Below are positions 36,737 through 45,308 of a DNA stretch of 64,000 bases, in pieces (the first letter of the stretch is position 1; every line of letters starts with the position of its first letter). The notes below the pieces were generated by a model. It was not told the DNA's origin. It did no database searches and was given only the letters and a program-made list of their open reading frames with translations. The position numbers and the translations under genes were made by a program. The stretch comes from JAICJC01 sp963757605. Its GTDB lineage: Bacteria; Actinomycetota; Thermoleophilia; Gaiellales; JAICJC01. The stretch spans positions 1,550,001 through 1,614,000 of the forward strand of contig CAVWSF010000005.1 in assembly GCA_963757605.1 (NCBI GenBank), read 5' to 3'.

Positions 36737-37116
36737 GGCCTTCCGATCATCACCGACGTCGCCTTCACGGTCGCCACTGCCGGCACCCCCGGCGCCAGCC
36801 CGAGCTCCTCCACCGCGTCGCGGGTCACGATCGAGACCACCTGGTAGGGGCCGGCCTGGATCACGACCTGGGCGACGACGCCGGTCACCTCGACCGACTC
36901 CACAACGCCCTCGAAGCGGTTCCGCGCCGAGAACGCGTCGCCCGCGCGCGTCGGCAAGTGGCCGCCGAGTCGCTGCACCTCGTCGACCGACACGAGCCGC
37001 CGGCCGCGGGCGTCGCGCTCGGTCTCGAGGCGGCCCTCGCGATCCCAGCGGCGCAGCGTGTCCAGGCTCACGCCGAGAGCCTGGGCGGCGTCGCTGATCG
37101 GGATGAGCTTGGCCAT
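36733..37116 (-). CDS. MerR-type HTH plus TOBE domain regulator (molybdate-responsive)
   Basis: 127 residues: N-terminal MerR/excisionase-like helix-turn-helix (ISDAAQALGVSLDTLRRWDREGRL) and a C-terminal molbindin/TOBE domain (about 60-127, ARNRFEGVVESVEVTGVVAQVVIQ) that binds molybdate in related proteins. First gene of the mod operon, with all four genes overlapping. A palindrome 17 bases upstream is the expected operator. It probably represses mod genes when molybdate is bound, doing the job of ModE with a different DNA-binding domain (inference). Confidence 0.82.
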   Translation of the reverse strand: MAKLIPISDAAQALGVSLDTLRRWDREGRLETERDARGRRLVSVDEVQRLGGHLPTRAGDAFSARNRFEGVVESVEVTGVVAQVVIQAGPYQVVSIVTRDAVEELGLAPGVPAVATVKATSVMIGRP

Positions 37117-37132
37117 GGGGCGGGGACACTAG

Positions 37133-37153
37133 CGCATAGGCGTTGCCTATGCG
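37133..37153. promoter_or_regulatory. Palindromic operator of the mod operon
   Basis: Perfect 9-base arms CGCATAGGC and GCCTATGCG around GTT. It is 17-37 bases upstream of the regulator ATG and between it and the divergent exchanger remnant. Symmetry and place fit autoregulation by the MerR-TOBE protein. Confidence 0.6.
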
Positions 37154-37223
37154 GTGATCGCAATGCCGCGTGGGATACCCTCGCCCAGGCGAGCGCCGGG
37201 AAGCCTGGTCGGCAACGTTCGCG

Positions 37224-37827
37224 ATGATGCGCCTGCCGACACTCCTCGTGTTCCTCGTCTTCGCCGCCTCGCTGGGGCCGGCGCTGGCTGCGTCGTTCGT
37301 GTTCGCCCGCCGCCTCGACCGGCTGGGGCGGCAGCTGGGCTGGCCCGAGGCCATGGTCGGGCTCCTCACCGCGACCGCGGCCGACGGCCCCGAGCTCTGT
37401 TCGGCGATCATCGCGATCGCCCACGGCAGCGCCGCCGCCGGCGCCGGCGTCGTGGTCGGATCGAACCTGTTCAACCTGACGGCGATGGTGGCAGCGGTCG
37501 CGCTCGTCGCACGCGCCCGTGCAGATCGGGCCCCGGGCGCTCGTGCAGGAGTCCGGCGTCGCGCTCGCCGTGACGGCAGCCGCGACGCTCGTCATCGCGG
37601 GGACGCTGCCGCCGCGGATCGGCGCGGCCGCGTGCGGCGTCGCGATCTTCCTCTACGTCGAAGGGCTCGACATGCCTGTGCGACCGCCGGGGACGCTCCG
37701 CATGCGCGCGCGGGCGGTCGGGGTCGCGGCGCTCGGGCAGCCTCGGGCGCCGCGGGGACGCGGGGACGCGGCGATCGTCCTCGCCTACGCGGCCGCGGCG
37801 GCCGTGCTCGTCTCGAGCGGAGCCTGA
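37224..37827 (+). pseudogene. Sodium/calcium exchanger-like membrane protein, frameshifted and truncated
   Basis: The first part (from about 37224, MMRLPTLLVFLVFAASLG) contains an alpha-1 type repeat of the Na/Ca exchanger family: ATAADGPELCSAIIAIAHGS and VVVGSNLFNLTAMVA. At about 37517 one base is missing and the sequence continues in another frame as QIGPRALVQESGVALAV plus one more TM helix. The second alpha repeat, needed for transport, is not found before the stop at 37827. So the gene is frameshifted and lacks its second half. Confidence 0.6.
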
Positions 37828-37828
37828 C

Positions 37829-38455
37829 TCAGGTCACGGCCGCCCCGTGCAGCGCCTCGCTCACCTCGGCGCTCGTCATCGGCTGGGAGAACATCGGGTA
37901 GTCGCGCGCGGTTGCGACCCGCTGCTCCTCGTCGCTCGTCGCGGCAGTGCAGTCGGTGAGCGTGATGACGTCGTAGCCCTTCTCGTAGGCCGAGCGCATC
38001 GTGGACTCCACGCAGCAGTTCGTGAGGAACCCGCCCAGGACGACCGTCTCGATGTCGTTGCTTCGCAGCACGAAGTCGAGGTTCGTCGTCGCGAACGTGT
38101 CGAGCCCGCGCTTGCCCTCGACCACGATGTCGCCCTCGTGCGGTGCCATCTCGTCGCAGATCTCGACTCCCCAGGTTCCCTTCACGAACGAGTTGGAGTC
38201 GATGACGCCTTTCAGGATGCCGTACACCTTGTCCGCGTCGCCGAGCTCGCCGTAGCCGGGAGCGAACGAGATCGGGGCGTGGATGATCGTCGCGCCGGCC
38301 TTCCGGGCCTCGTCCACGAGCCGGCGCGTGTTCTCGAGCATGCCGGTGTCGTCCATCACCCCTTTGACCGCGTCGTGGAGGGTCCCGCCCTCCGTCGTGA
38401 AGTCGTTCTGGTACTCGATCAAGACCAGAGCCGTCCTCTTTGGATCGACGTCCAT
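37829..38455 (-). CDS. Isochorismatase-like cysteine hydrolase
   Basis: 208-residue cysteine hydrolase. Catalytic triad residues are visible as Asp in IEYQNDF, Lys in VEGKRGLD and Cys in LTNCCVEST; the cis-peptide GGFLTNCC region is intact. Relatives hydrolyse amides, hydantoin derivatives or isochorismate. The ATG at 38455 has GAGGTG upstream, preferred over a longer in-frame start at 38524. It is convergent with the exchanger remnant by one base. Confidence 0.86.
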   Translation of the reverse strand: MDVDPKRTALVLIEYQNDFTTEGGTLHDAVKGVMDDTGMLENTRRLVDEARKAGATIIHAPISFAPGYGELGDADKVYGILKGVIDSNSFVKGTWGVEICDEMAPHEGDIVVEGKRGLDTFATTNLDFVLRSNDIETVVLGGFLTNCCVESTMRSAYEKGYDVITLTDCTAATSDEEQRVATARDYPMFSQPMTSAEVSEALHGAAVT

Positions 38456-38553
38456 CGCGCACCTCGCCCGGTCGGGGATCTGGACCCGCAATGGTACTCC
38501 TCGCGCGGGCGAAATTTCGTGCACGTTTTCCAGGCTAAAGCCCGCGTGCGCGC

Positions 38554-39873
38554 GTGCCGATCTCCTTCCTCGTGGACCCCCTCCGCGAATCCGGAACGCG
38601 CCGCGCTGCGCGCGGCGATCGGTGGATCGACCGATGGCTGGCCGCCTGCGCCGATCTCGCCGAGCTGAAGCGCTCGAACCCGATGACCGACGCGGTCATC
38701 GACGAGATCGACGGCCGCATGATCCGGATCGGCGACCAGTGGCTCGCGGACTTCGCGTCGTGCAACTACCTCGGTTTCGATCTCGACACCGAGATCATCG
38801 AAGCGATCCCGGAGTACCTGCGCCGCTGGGGCACGCACCCCAGCTGGTCGCGGCTCCTCGGAAGCCCCGTCCTCTACGAGGAGATCGAGGAGCGGCTGAC
38901 CGCGCTCCTGGGCTGTGAGGACTCGCTCGTCCTGCCCACGATCACCCACATCCACATGTCGGTGATCCCGGTGCTGGCCGCCGGGGGCACCATCTTCCTC
39001 GACAGCCGGGCCCACAAGACGATCTACGACGGCTGCCAGGTCGCCCGGGCCCGCGGCGCCACGGTGAAGCGGTTTCGGTTCGAGGATCCCGACGACCTCG
39101 AGCGGCAGCTGCGCGACGACCTCTCGCACACCCGCATCGTGTGCATGGACGGCGTGAACAGCATCACGGGGAACGCCCCCGACCTGCCCGCGTTCGCCCG
39201 GGTGGCCCGCGAGCACGGCGCCCTGCTCTACGTCGACGACGCCCACGGCTTCGGCGTGATCGGCGAGCGCGGCGAGAAGGAGACGTCGCCCTACGGCCTG
39301 CGCGGGAACAGCATCGTCCGCCACTTCGGCGAGTCCTACGACGGGATCGTGCTGGTCGCCGGCTTCTCGAAGGCGTACTCGTCGCTGGCGGCGTTCATCG
39401 CCTGCCCGACCGAGCTCAAGGAGCTGCTCAAGACGGCCGCGCCGCCGTACCTCTACTCGGGCCCGTCGCCGGTCGCCTCGCTCGCGACCGTGCTCGCAGG
39501 CTTCGACGTGAACGACGCCCGCGGCGAGCAGCTGCGCTTCGCGCTCTGGCGCAAGACCGACGCCGTCCTGCGGCGCCTGGCCGAGCTCGACGTCTACACG
39601 CCAAACCATTCCGGATACCCGATCATCGAGGTGCCGCTGCGGCACCACGAGGAGATCGGCGAGGTGGGCCGCTTCCTGTTCGACCGCGGCGTCTACGTCA
39701 CCCTGGCCGCCTACCCGCTCGTGCCCAAGCACGAGGTGGGCTTCCGCGTCCAGGTGACCGCCGCAAACACCGACGCCGAGATCGAGCGTCTCACAAGCGT
39801 CATCGCGGAGCTGGCCGCAGCGGGCAGGCTGCGGCTCCGCTCCGACGCCGAGCGCGCCCGGGAGGCCGCATGA
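38554..39873 (+). CDS. Alpha-oxoamine synthase family PLP enzyme (AONS/SPT/CqsA-like)
   Basis: 439-residue fold-type I PLP enzyme that condenses an acyl-CoA with an amino acid. PLP lysine is Lys273 in AGFSKAYSS; YVDDAHGFGVIG holds the Asp/His contacts, and FASCNYLGFD and HPSWSRLLGSP near the N-terminus match the family. Members include BioF, glycine acetyltransferase, serine palmitoyltransferase and the autoinducer synthase CqsA. No bio genes are near, so biotin synthesis is unlikely. The stop overlaps the start of a membrane GGDEF-EAL protein (ATGA), and an MFS exporter follows. Signal molecule or sphingolipid-type lipid synthesis are both possible. Confidence 0.82.
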   Translation: MPISFLVDPLRESGTRRAARGDRWIDRWLAACADLAELKRSNPMTDAVIDEIDGRMIRIGDQWLADFASCNYLGFDLDTEIIEAIPEYLRRWGTHPSWSRLLGSPVLYEEIEERLTALLGCEDSLVLPTITHIHMSVIPVLAAGGTIFLDSRAHKTIYDGCQVARARGATVKRFRFEDPDDLERQLRDDLSHTRIVCMDGVNSITGNAPDLPAFARVAREHGALLYVDDAHGFGVIGERGEKETSPYGLRGNSIVRHFGESYDGIVLVAGFSKAYSSLAAFIACPTELKELLKTAAPPYLYSGPSPVASLATVLAGFDVNDARGEQLRFALWRKTDAVLRRLAELDVYTPNHSGYPIIEVPLRHHEEIGEVGRFLFDRGVYVTLAAYPLVPKHEVGFRVQVTAANTDAEIERLTSVIAELAAAGRLRLRSDAERAREAA

Positions 39874-42800
39874 CCGTCTCGCGCGCGCTCTCGTCCGCGA
39901 GGCTCTCGCGGCAGACCGCCTGGGCCTGGTACATGGCCGCGGGCGCCTTCGTCACGCTCCTTTACGCGACGGTCCCGCCGGTCGCCGGCAACGGCCGGGT
40001 GATGAACGCGCTCGGGCTCTCGTCCTCGGTGGCGATCGTGCTCGGCATCGTCTACCACCAGCCCAAGCTGCGGAAGGCGTGGGTGTTCTTCCTGGTCGGG
40101 CAGCTCCTCTTCTTCATGGGCGACGTCTACACGTACAGCCCGAACGTCCCGTTCCCGTCGTGGGGGGACGCGCTCTACCTGACGGTGTATCCGGCGCTCA
40201 TGGCGGGCCTCGTCCTGCTCGTGCGCCGCCGCAACCCGATCTCCGACTGGGCCAGCCTGATCGACTCGCTGATCCTGACGCTCGGCATCGCCCTGCTCTC
40301 GTGGGTGTTCCTGGTCGCGCCGTACATCGACTTCAGCGGCATGTCCTCCCTCGACAAGGGCATCTCAATGGCCTACCCGCTCGGCGACGTCCTGCTGCTG
40401 GCTGCGGCCATCCGGCTCGCCGTCGACGCCGGCCGCCGCCAGCCCGCCTTCTACCTGCTCGCCTCGAGCATCGTGTGTCTGCTCGTCACGGACTCGGTCT
40501 ACAACTACATGCTCCTCAAGGGCACCTACGACCACCAGGTCCTGCTGGACGTGGGCTGGATCGGCTACTACCTGCTCTGGGGCGCCGCGGCGCTGCATCC
40601 CTCGATGCGCACGCTGGACGAGCCGGCACCCGATCGCTACGTGCGCCTCACCCGCGTCCGGCTCGGCCTGCTCGCGGTCGCCTGCCTCATCGCGCCGGCG
40701 ATCCGGATCGTCCAGGCCGACCGCACCGCCGAGATGCTGGTCGTCACCTGCGCGTCGATGCTGCTCTTCCTGCTCGTGGTCGCTCGCATGGCCGGCCTCG
40801 TCCGCCAGGAGGAGCGGGTCGTCGCCCGCGAGCGCGCCCTGCGCCACGTCGGGCTCGCGCTGGTCGGCGCGACCGGCCTCGACCAGATCTACGCCGCCAC
40901 GATCGAGGCCGTCCAGTCGCTGGTCGGGAAGGCCGTTCCCGTGTGGGTCGTCGACGTCAAGAACGACGGCTGCCGCATCGTCGCGTCATCGGACGGGCAC
41001 CGAGCCGAGGCCGCCGCACTCGACGTCCTCGCGACGGCGTGGATCGCCCGCCGCACCGCGGTCGGCTCCGCCCCGCTCGCCGAGGCGCCGCCCGAGCTTC
41101 GCGCCGCCCTCGGGATCGCCGAGGACGCCGTCGACGCCGACGACCGGCTCGTCCTCTCGCAGCTCTCAGGCCGCGGCGAGGCGCTCGGGTACGTCGTCGT
41201 CGCCGTGGACAAGGCCGACGTCGCCGTCCTCACGCCCGCCCTCGAGGCGCTCGGCTCGCAGGTGGCCCTGGCCGTCTCGAGCGCGCTCCTCTCCGAGGAC
41301 CTCCACCGGCGCCAGAGCGAGGCTCGCTTCCGCTCGCTGGTCGCCCACTCGAGCGATCTGATCACGGTGCTCGACGCGGGCGGGGAGATCAGCTACCTCA
41401 GCCCGTCGATCGAGCGCCTGCTCGGCTACGGGGCGGACGACCTCCACGGCACGAGCTTCCTCTCGCTCGTCGCGCCGGCCGACCGCGGCCGCATCGCGCA
41501 CATCCTGGAGCCGGCCGGGCCCGAGATCGACAGCCACACGCTCGAGTGCGCGCTCGTCCATCGCGACGGCACCGACCTCGAGTTCGAGATCCGGCACTCG
41601 AACCTGATCGACGACGAGCACATCCGCGGCATCGTCTTGAACTCGCGCGACATCAGCGAGCGCAAGACCTTCGAGCGCCAGCTCGCCCACCAGGCCTTCC
41701 ACGACTCCGTGACCGGGCTCGCCAACCGCGCCCTCTTCGCCGATCGCGTCGCCCATGCGCTCTCGCGGCGGTCCGACGAGCGCTCGCCGATCGGCGTGAT
41801 GTTCATCGACCTCGACGACTTCAAGACGATCAACGACAGCCTCGGGCACCCCGTCGGCGACTCGGTGCTGCGCGAGGTCGGAGAGCGGCTGCTCGCGGCG
41901 CTCCGGCCCACCGACACGGCCGCCCGGTTCGGCGGCGACGAGTTCGCGGTCCTGCTCGAGGACATCGAGGGCACCCAGCACGCGGCCGACATCGCCGAGC
42001 GCCTCAAGGAGGCCATCGAGCGGCCGGTCACGGTCGAGGAGAAGCAGCTCTTCGTGCGCGCCAGCATCGGCATCTGCCTCACGCGCACGGGCGAGGCAAC
42101 GAGCCCGGAGGACCTGCTCCGAAACGCCGACGTCGCGATGTACATGGCCAAGCGCGATATCAAGGGCAGCTACCGCATGTTCGAGCCGGCGATGCACGAG
42201 AGCGTCGTCGAGCGGCTCGAGCTGCGCGCCGACCTCCAGCGGGCCATCGACGAGCGCCAGCTCGAGGTGCACTACCAGCCGGTCGTGCGGCTCGACAGGG
42301 GCTCGGTGAACGGGCTCGAGGCGCTGCTGCGCTGGCAGCACCCGACCAAGGGCACGATCTCGCCCGTCCAGTTCATCCCGCTCGCCGAGGAGACCGGCCT
42401 CATCATCCCGATCGGCCGCTGGGTGCTGCGCGAAGCCTGCAAGCAGGGCGCCGCCCTCCAGAAGGCGGTCGGCGACGGCCAGCGCCTGATGATGAGCGTC
42501 AACCTGTCGGTGAAGCAGCTCCAGTCCGACACGATCGTCGCCGACGTCGAGTCTGCGCTCGAGGAGTCCGGGCTCGTCCACGAGAACCTGGTGCTCGAGA
42601 TCACCGAGTCCGTGATGATGGCCGACACCGACCTCGCGGTGGAGCGGCTGCACGCGCTCAAGGCGCTGGGCGTGCGGCTTGCGATGGACGACTTCGGCAC
42701 CGGCTACTCGTCGCTCAGCTACCTCGAGAAGTTCCCGATCGACATCCTGAAGATGGACCGGTCGTTCCTGCAGTCCGGCAAGGCCGACTCGGGCCTCGCC

Positions 42801-43025
42801 GCCGCGATCGTGAGCCTCGGCGAGACCTTGAAGCTCCAGGTGGTCGCCGAGGGCATCGAGATGCCCGAGCAGCTCGCATCGCTGCTCAACCTCGGCTGCG
42901 AGCTCGGCCAGGGCTTCCTGTTCGCGAAGGCGATGCCGCTTCCCTCGGTGGTGGAGTACCTCGAAGCCGCGGTGGAAGAGCCGCCGGCTGACGAGATCGA
43001 CCGCCCCGAGCGCGATGCAGCATAG
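39870..43025 (+). CDS. Membrane PAS-GGDEF-EAL cyclic-di-GMP protein
   Basis: 1051 residues. The first 310 residues hold about eight to ten TM helices with short loops; then a GAF-like stretch (about 330-470), a PAS domain (about 485-600; FRSLVAHSSDLITVLD, YLSPSIERLLGY), a GGDEF domain with RFGGDEF near 688, and an EAL domain with LEALLRW near 817, later NLSVKQLQ and MDDFGTGYSSLSYL. Both catalytic signatures are intact. The TM region resembles a ligand sensor. Coupled by ATGA to the oxoamine synthase and overlapping the MFS gene by 11 bases. Confidence 0.9.
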   Translation: MTVSRALSSARLSRQTAWAWYMAAGAFVTLLYATVPPVAGNGRVMNALGLSSSVAIVLGIVYHQPKLRKAWVFFLVGQLLFFMGDVYTYSPNVPFPSWGDALYLTVYPALMAGLVLLVRRRNPISDWASLIDSLILTLGIALLSWVFLVAPYIDFSGMSSLDKGISMAYPLGDVLLLAAAIRLAVDAGRRQPAFYLLASSIVCLLVTDSVYNYMLLKGTYDHQVLLDVGWIGYYLLWGAAALHPSMRTLDEPAPDRYVRLTRVRLGLLAVACLIAPAIRIVQADRTAEMLVVTCASMLLFLLVVARMAGLVRQEERVVARERALRHVGLALVGATGLDQIYAATIEAVQSLVGKAVPVWVVDVKNDGCRIVASSDGHRAEAAALDVLATAWIARRTAVGSAPLAEAPPELRAALGIAEDAVDADDRLVLSQLSGRGEALGYVVVAVDKADVAVLTPALEALGSQVALAVSSALLSEDLHRRQSEARFRSLVAHSSDLITVLDAGGEISYLSPSIERLLGYGADDLHGTSFLSLVAPADRGRIAHILEPAGPEIDSHTLECALVHRDGTDLEFEIRHSNLIDDEHIRGIVLNSRDISERKTFERQLAHQAFHDSVTGLANRALFADRVAHALSRRSDERSPIGVMFIDLDDFKTINDSLGHPVGDSVLREVGERLLAALRPTDTAARFGGDEFAVLLEDIEGTQHAADIAERLKEAIERPVTVEEKQLFVRASIGICLTRTGEATSPEDLLRNADVAMYMAKRDIKGSYRMFEPAMHESVVERLELRADLQRAIDERQLEVHYQPVVRLDRGSVNGLEALLRWQHPTKGTISPVQFIPLAEETGLIIPIGRWVLREACKQGAALQKAVGDGQRLMMSVNLSVKQLQSDTIVADVESALEESGLVHENLVLEITESVMMADTDLAVERLHALKALGVRLAMDDFGTGYSSLSYLEKFPIDILKMDRSFLQSGKADSGLAAAIVSLGETLKLQVVAEGIEMPEQLASLLNLGCELGQGFLFAKAMPLPSVVEYLEAAVEEPPADEIDRPERDAA

Positions 43026-44376
43026 TTACGAGGCGCTCGACCGCCCGGGCGGGTTCTCGCGTGTGAACCTGCTTCACCCGCTGCGCCACCGGCGCTTCCT
43101 GCTCCTGTGGGCGGGGATGACGGTGTCGCTCTTCGGCGACGGCATCTTCCTCGTCGCCATGGCGTGGCAGGTGTACGAGCTCTGGAACGCGCCGGCGGCG
43201 CTCTCGGTCGTCGGGATCGCGATGACCGTGCCCACGATCGCCTGCCTGCTCCCGGGCGGCGTCGTCAGCGACCGCTTCGACCGGCGCTCCGTGATGCTCG
43301 CGGCCGATGCGCTTAGGGCCGTCGTCATCGGCCTCCTCGCCGCCCTCTCGGCCACCGGGTCGCTCACCCTCTGGGAGCTGGCCGTCCTGTGCGCCGTCTA
43401 CGGCGTCGGGACCGCCTTCTTCAACCCCGCCTTCGACGCGGTGGTGCCCGACATCCTGCCGGCCGACCAGCTCGCGGCGGCCAACTCGCTCGACCAGTTC
43501 GTGCGTCCGCTCGCGCTGCGGCTCGCCGGGCCGGCGGCGGCGGGATGGCTCATCGCGGGCGTCGGTCTCGGCGCCGCCTTTGCGATCGACGCGGCGACGT
43601 TCTGCGTCTCCGCTGCGGCGCTCGTGGCGATCGGGCGGACGCCGCGCCCGCGGCGGGAGCCCGGCCAGTCGGCGGTCGAGGACGTCCGCCAGGGCTACCG
43701 CTTCATCCGCCGGCGGGTGTGGCTGTGGGGCACGCTGCTCTCGGCGGCGGTCGCCTACCTCGTCTTCCTGGGGCCGACCGAGGTGCTCCTGCCGTACATG
43801 GTGAAGAACGTCGTGCACGGCTCGGCGGAGTCGCTCGGCCTGGTGTTCGCCGCGGGCGGCCTGGGCGCGATCGGCTGCGCGCTCGTCATGGGCCAGCGCG
43901 GTCAGCCGCGCCGGGGCGTCGCGTTCATCTACGCCACCTGGACGCTCGCGACCGTCGCCGTCGCCGGCTACGGGCTCGCGACCGCCACCTGGCAGCTCAT
44001 GCTGGCGTGCCTGGTGTTCAACATCCTCGAGACCGCGGGGACGATCGTGTGGGCGACGCTCAAGCAGCAGCACGTGCCGGCCGAGCTTCTGGGCCGGGTG
44101 TCGAGCCTGGACTGGCTGATCTCGATCGGCCTCCTGCCGCTGTCGTTCGCGCTGACGGCGCCGGCGGTGGCGCTCCTGGGCGCTCGCACGACGCTCGTGG
44201 CGGCCGGCGTGATCGGCGCTGTGGTGACCGCGTCGGCGCTCCTCCTGCCCGGCATGCTCGACCTCGACCGGGCCGCCGAGCCCGAGCCGCAAGCCCCCGA
44301 TGAGGTGGACGTCGTGGTCACGCGAATCCGCCTTCACGAGAGCGATCCGTCCGCCCTCCCGGGCCCTCGCGCATAG
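43015..44376 (+). CDS. MFS exporter (MFS_3/EntS-like)
   Basis: 453-residue 12-TM major facilitator. It opens HRRFLLLWAGMTVSLFGDGIFLVAMAW and has the loop 2-3 motif GGVVSDRFDRRSVM, both typical of the TetV/EntS efflux group. A 50-residue hydrophilic tail follows the last helix. The ATG at 43015 lies inside the end of the GGDEF-EAL gene, so it is co-expressed with it. It may export the product of the oxoamine synthase (inference). Confidence 0.87.
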   Translation: MQHSYEALDRPGGFSRVNLLHPLRHRRFLLLWAGMTVSLFGDGIFLVAMAWQVYELWNAPAALSVVGIAMTVPTIACLLPGGVVSDRFDRRSVMLAADALRAVVIGLLAALSATGSLTLWELAVLCAVYGVGTAFFNPAFDAVVPDILPADQLAAANSLDQFVRPLALRLAGPAAAGWLIAGVGLGAAFAIDAATFCVSAAALVAIGRTPRPRREPGQSAVEDVRQGYRFIRRRVWLWGTLLSAAVAYLVFLGPTEVLLPYMVKNVVHGSAESLGLVFAAGGLGAIGCALVMGQRGQPRRGVAFIYATWTLATVAVAGYGLATATWQLMLACLVFNILETAGTIVWATLKQQHVPAELLGRVSSLDWLISIGLLPLSFALTAPAVALLGARTTLVAAGVIGAVVTASALLLPGMLDLDRAAEPEPQAPDEVDVVVTRIRLHESDPSALPGPRA

Positions 44377-44541
44377 CCCGCAGCCGACCGGCGCAAATTT
44401 GTGCTCATAGTTGCTTGTTGCGTCAGCGACGGCTAGGGTCGCGTCTCGACAGGCCGGGGGCCTGACCGGTCTGCCGCGGGCCAATGGGCATGGCGGCGGC
44501 TTGCAGGAACTCCCGACAACCCGCGATCCGGGAGGAAGACC
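44377..44541. other. Intergenic leader of the secreted-protein gene
   Basis: Contains a near-palindrome GCGCAAATTTGTGC at about 44392-44405 shortly after the MFS stop (7-base half sites, one mismatch), then a GC-rich stretch with self-complementary GGCC blocks, and GGGAGGAAG directly before the next ATG. I see no riboswitch that I can name. Confidence 0.35.
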
Positions 44542-45264
44542 ATGACAAAGAGGATTGTGGCGGCGCTCGTCGTCGCCCTGGGGATGCTGACCTTCGCCGC
44601 GGTCGCTTCGGCCGAGCCGAAGGTCGACTCCAGCCAGCGGCTGCGGGTGCAGGTGGATCCGAACCAGTCGGGCTGCAACTCCGTCGACTCTGTTGCCGGG
44701 TGGGTCATGGGGCCGGATTCCCCGAGCGACTCCAACCAGCGCCTGTTCCATACGGACGTCGGCACACCTATCGGCTGCGTCCTCCTGTTCTCGAACGCGA
44801 GCTTCAACCGCCACGTCGCGGTCGGGAAACAGAAGAACATCTCGATCCAACTCCGCACGACGTCGGTCTCACTCGGCCTGAACTACATGGTGGCGGAGGT
44901 CTCGACCGACGGGAACAACTCGACGACCGAGGACACGCTGTTCCTCGATCCCGCCGATTGCAACCATCCTGTGGGCAGCAGCACAACCTGGGTCCGGGCC
45001 GACTTCACGGGCTTCAAGGGCGACAACACGTGCATGATCGTCGTGAACTCCCCGCAGACCGCGATGTACACGTCCGACGCGGAGCACTCGGCGTTCCAGA
45101 ACTATGCCGCCGACCACCCCGGGGCACTCGTGATCCATAAGTACGTCGTGATCGCGAAGTCAGGTGACAGCCGGTTCGACCGGATCGCCCTCGGCGCCGG
45201 GAAGATGTACGACAACGACAGCTCGCACGCCGTGAAATGCACGACCGAGGCAAGCTGCTCGTAG
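44542..45264 (+). CDS. Secreted protein of unknown function
   Basis: 240-residue exported protein with signal peptide (MTKRIVAALVVALGMLTF, cleavage after ASA near 25). The mature part has six cysteines, beta-rich segments (SIQLRTTSVSLGLNYMVAEV) and a C-terminal CTTEASCS tail. No family recognised. A good ribosome site (GGGAGGAAG) is 6 bases before the ATG. A strong hairpin follows the stop. Confidence 0.6.
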   Translation: MTKRIVAALVVALGMLTFAAVASAEPKVDSSQRLRVQVDPNQSGCNSVDSVAGWVMGPDSPSDSNQRLFHTDVGTPIGCVLLFSNASFNRHVAVGKQKNISIQLRTTSVSLGLNYMVAEVSTDGNNSTTEDTLFLDPADCNHPVGSSTTWVRADFTGFKGDNTCMIVVNSPQTAMYTSDAEHSAFQNYAADHPGALVIHKYVVIAKSGDSRFDRIALGAGKMYDNDSSHAVKCTTEASCS

Positions 45265-45277
45265 CGATGCAGGGCTA

Positions 45278-45308
45278 GAGTCGGGGTCGTGTGCCACGAC
45301 CCCGACTC
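45278..45308 (+). terminator. Strong hairpin after secreted-protein gene, covering the next start codon
   Basis: Perfect 14-base arms GAGTCGGGGTCGTG and CACGACCCCGACTC with loop TGC. It begins 14 bases after the upstream stop, as a terminator would, but also contains the GTG start (45289) and first codons of the dienelactone hydrolase gene. Confidence 0.55.

Noticed and set aside
44377..44541. Possible riboswitch before the secreted-protein gene
   Set aside because: GC-rich pairing is possible but no conserved core of a known riboswitch could be matched by eye.
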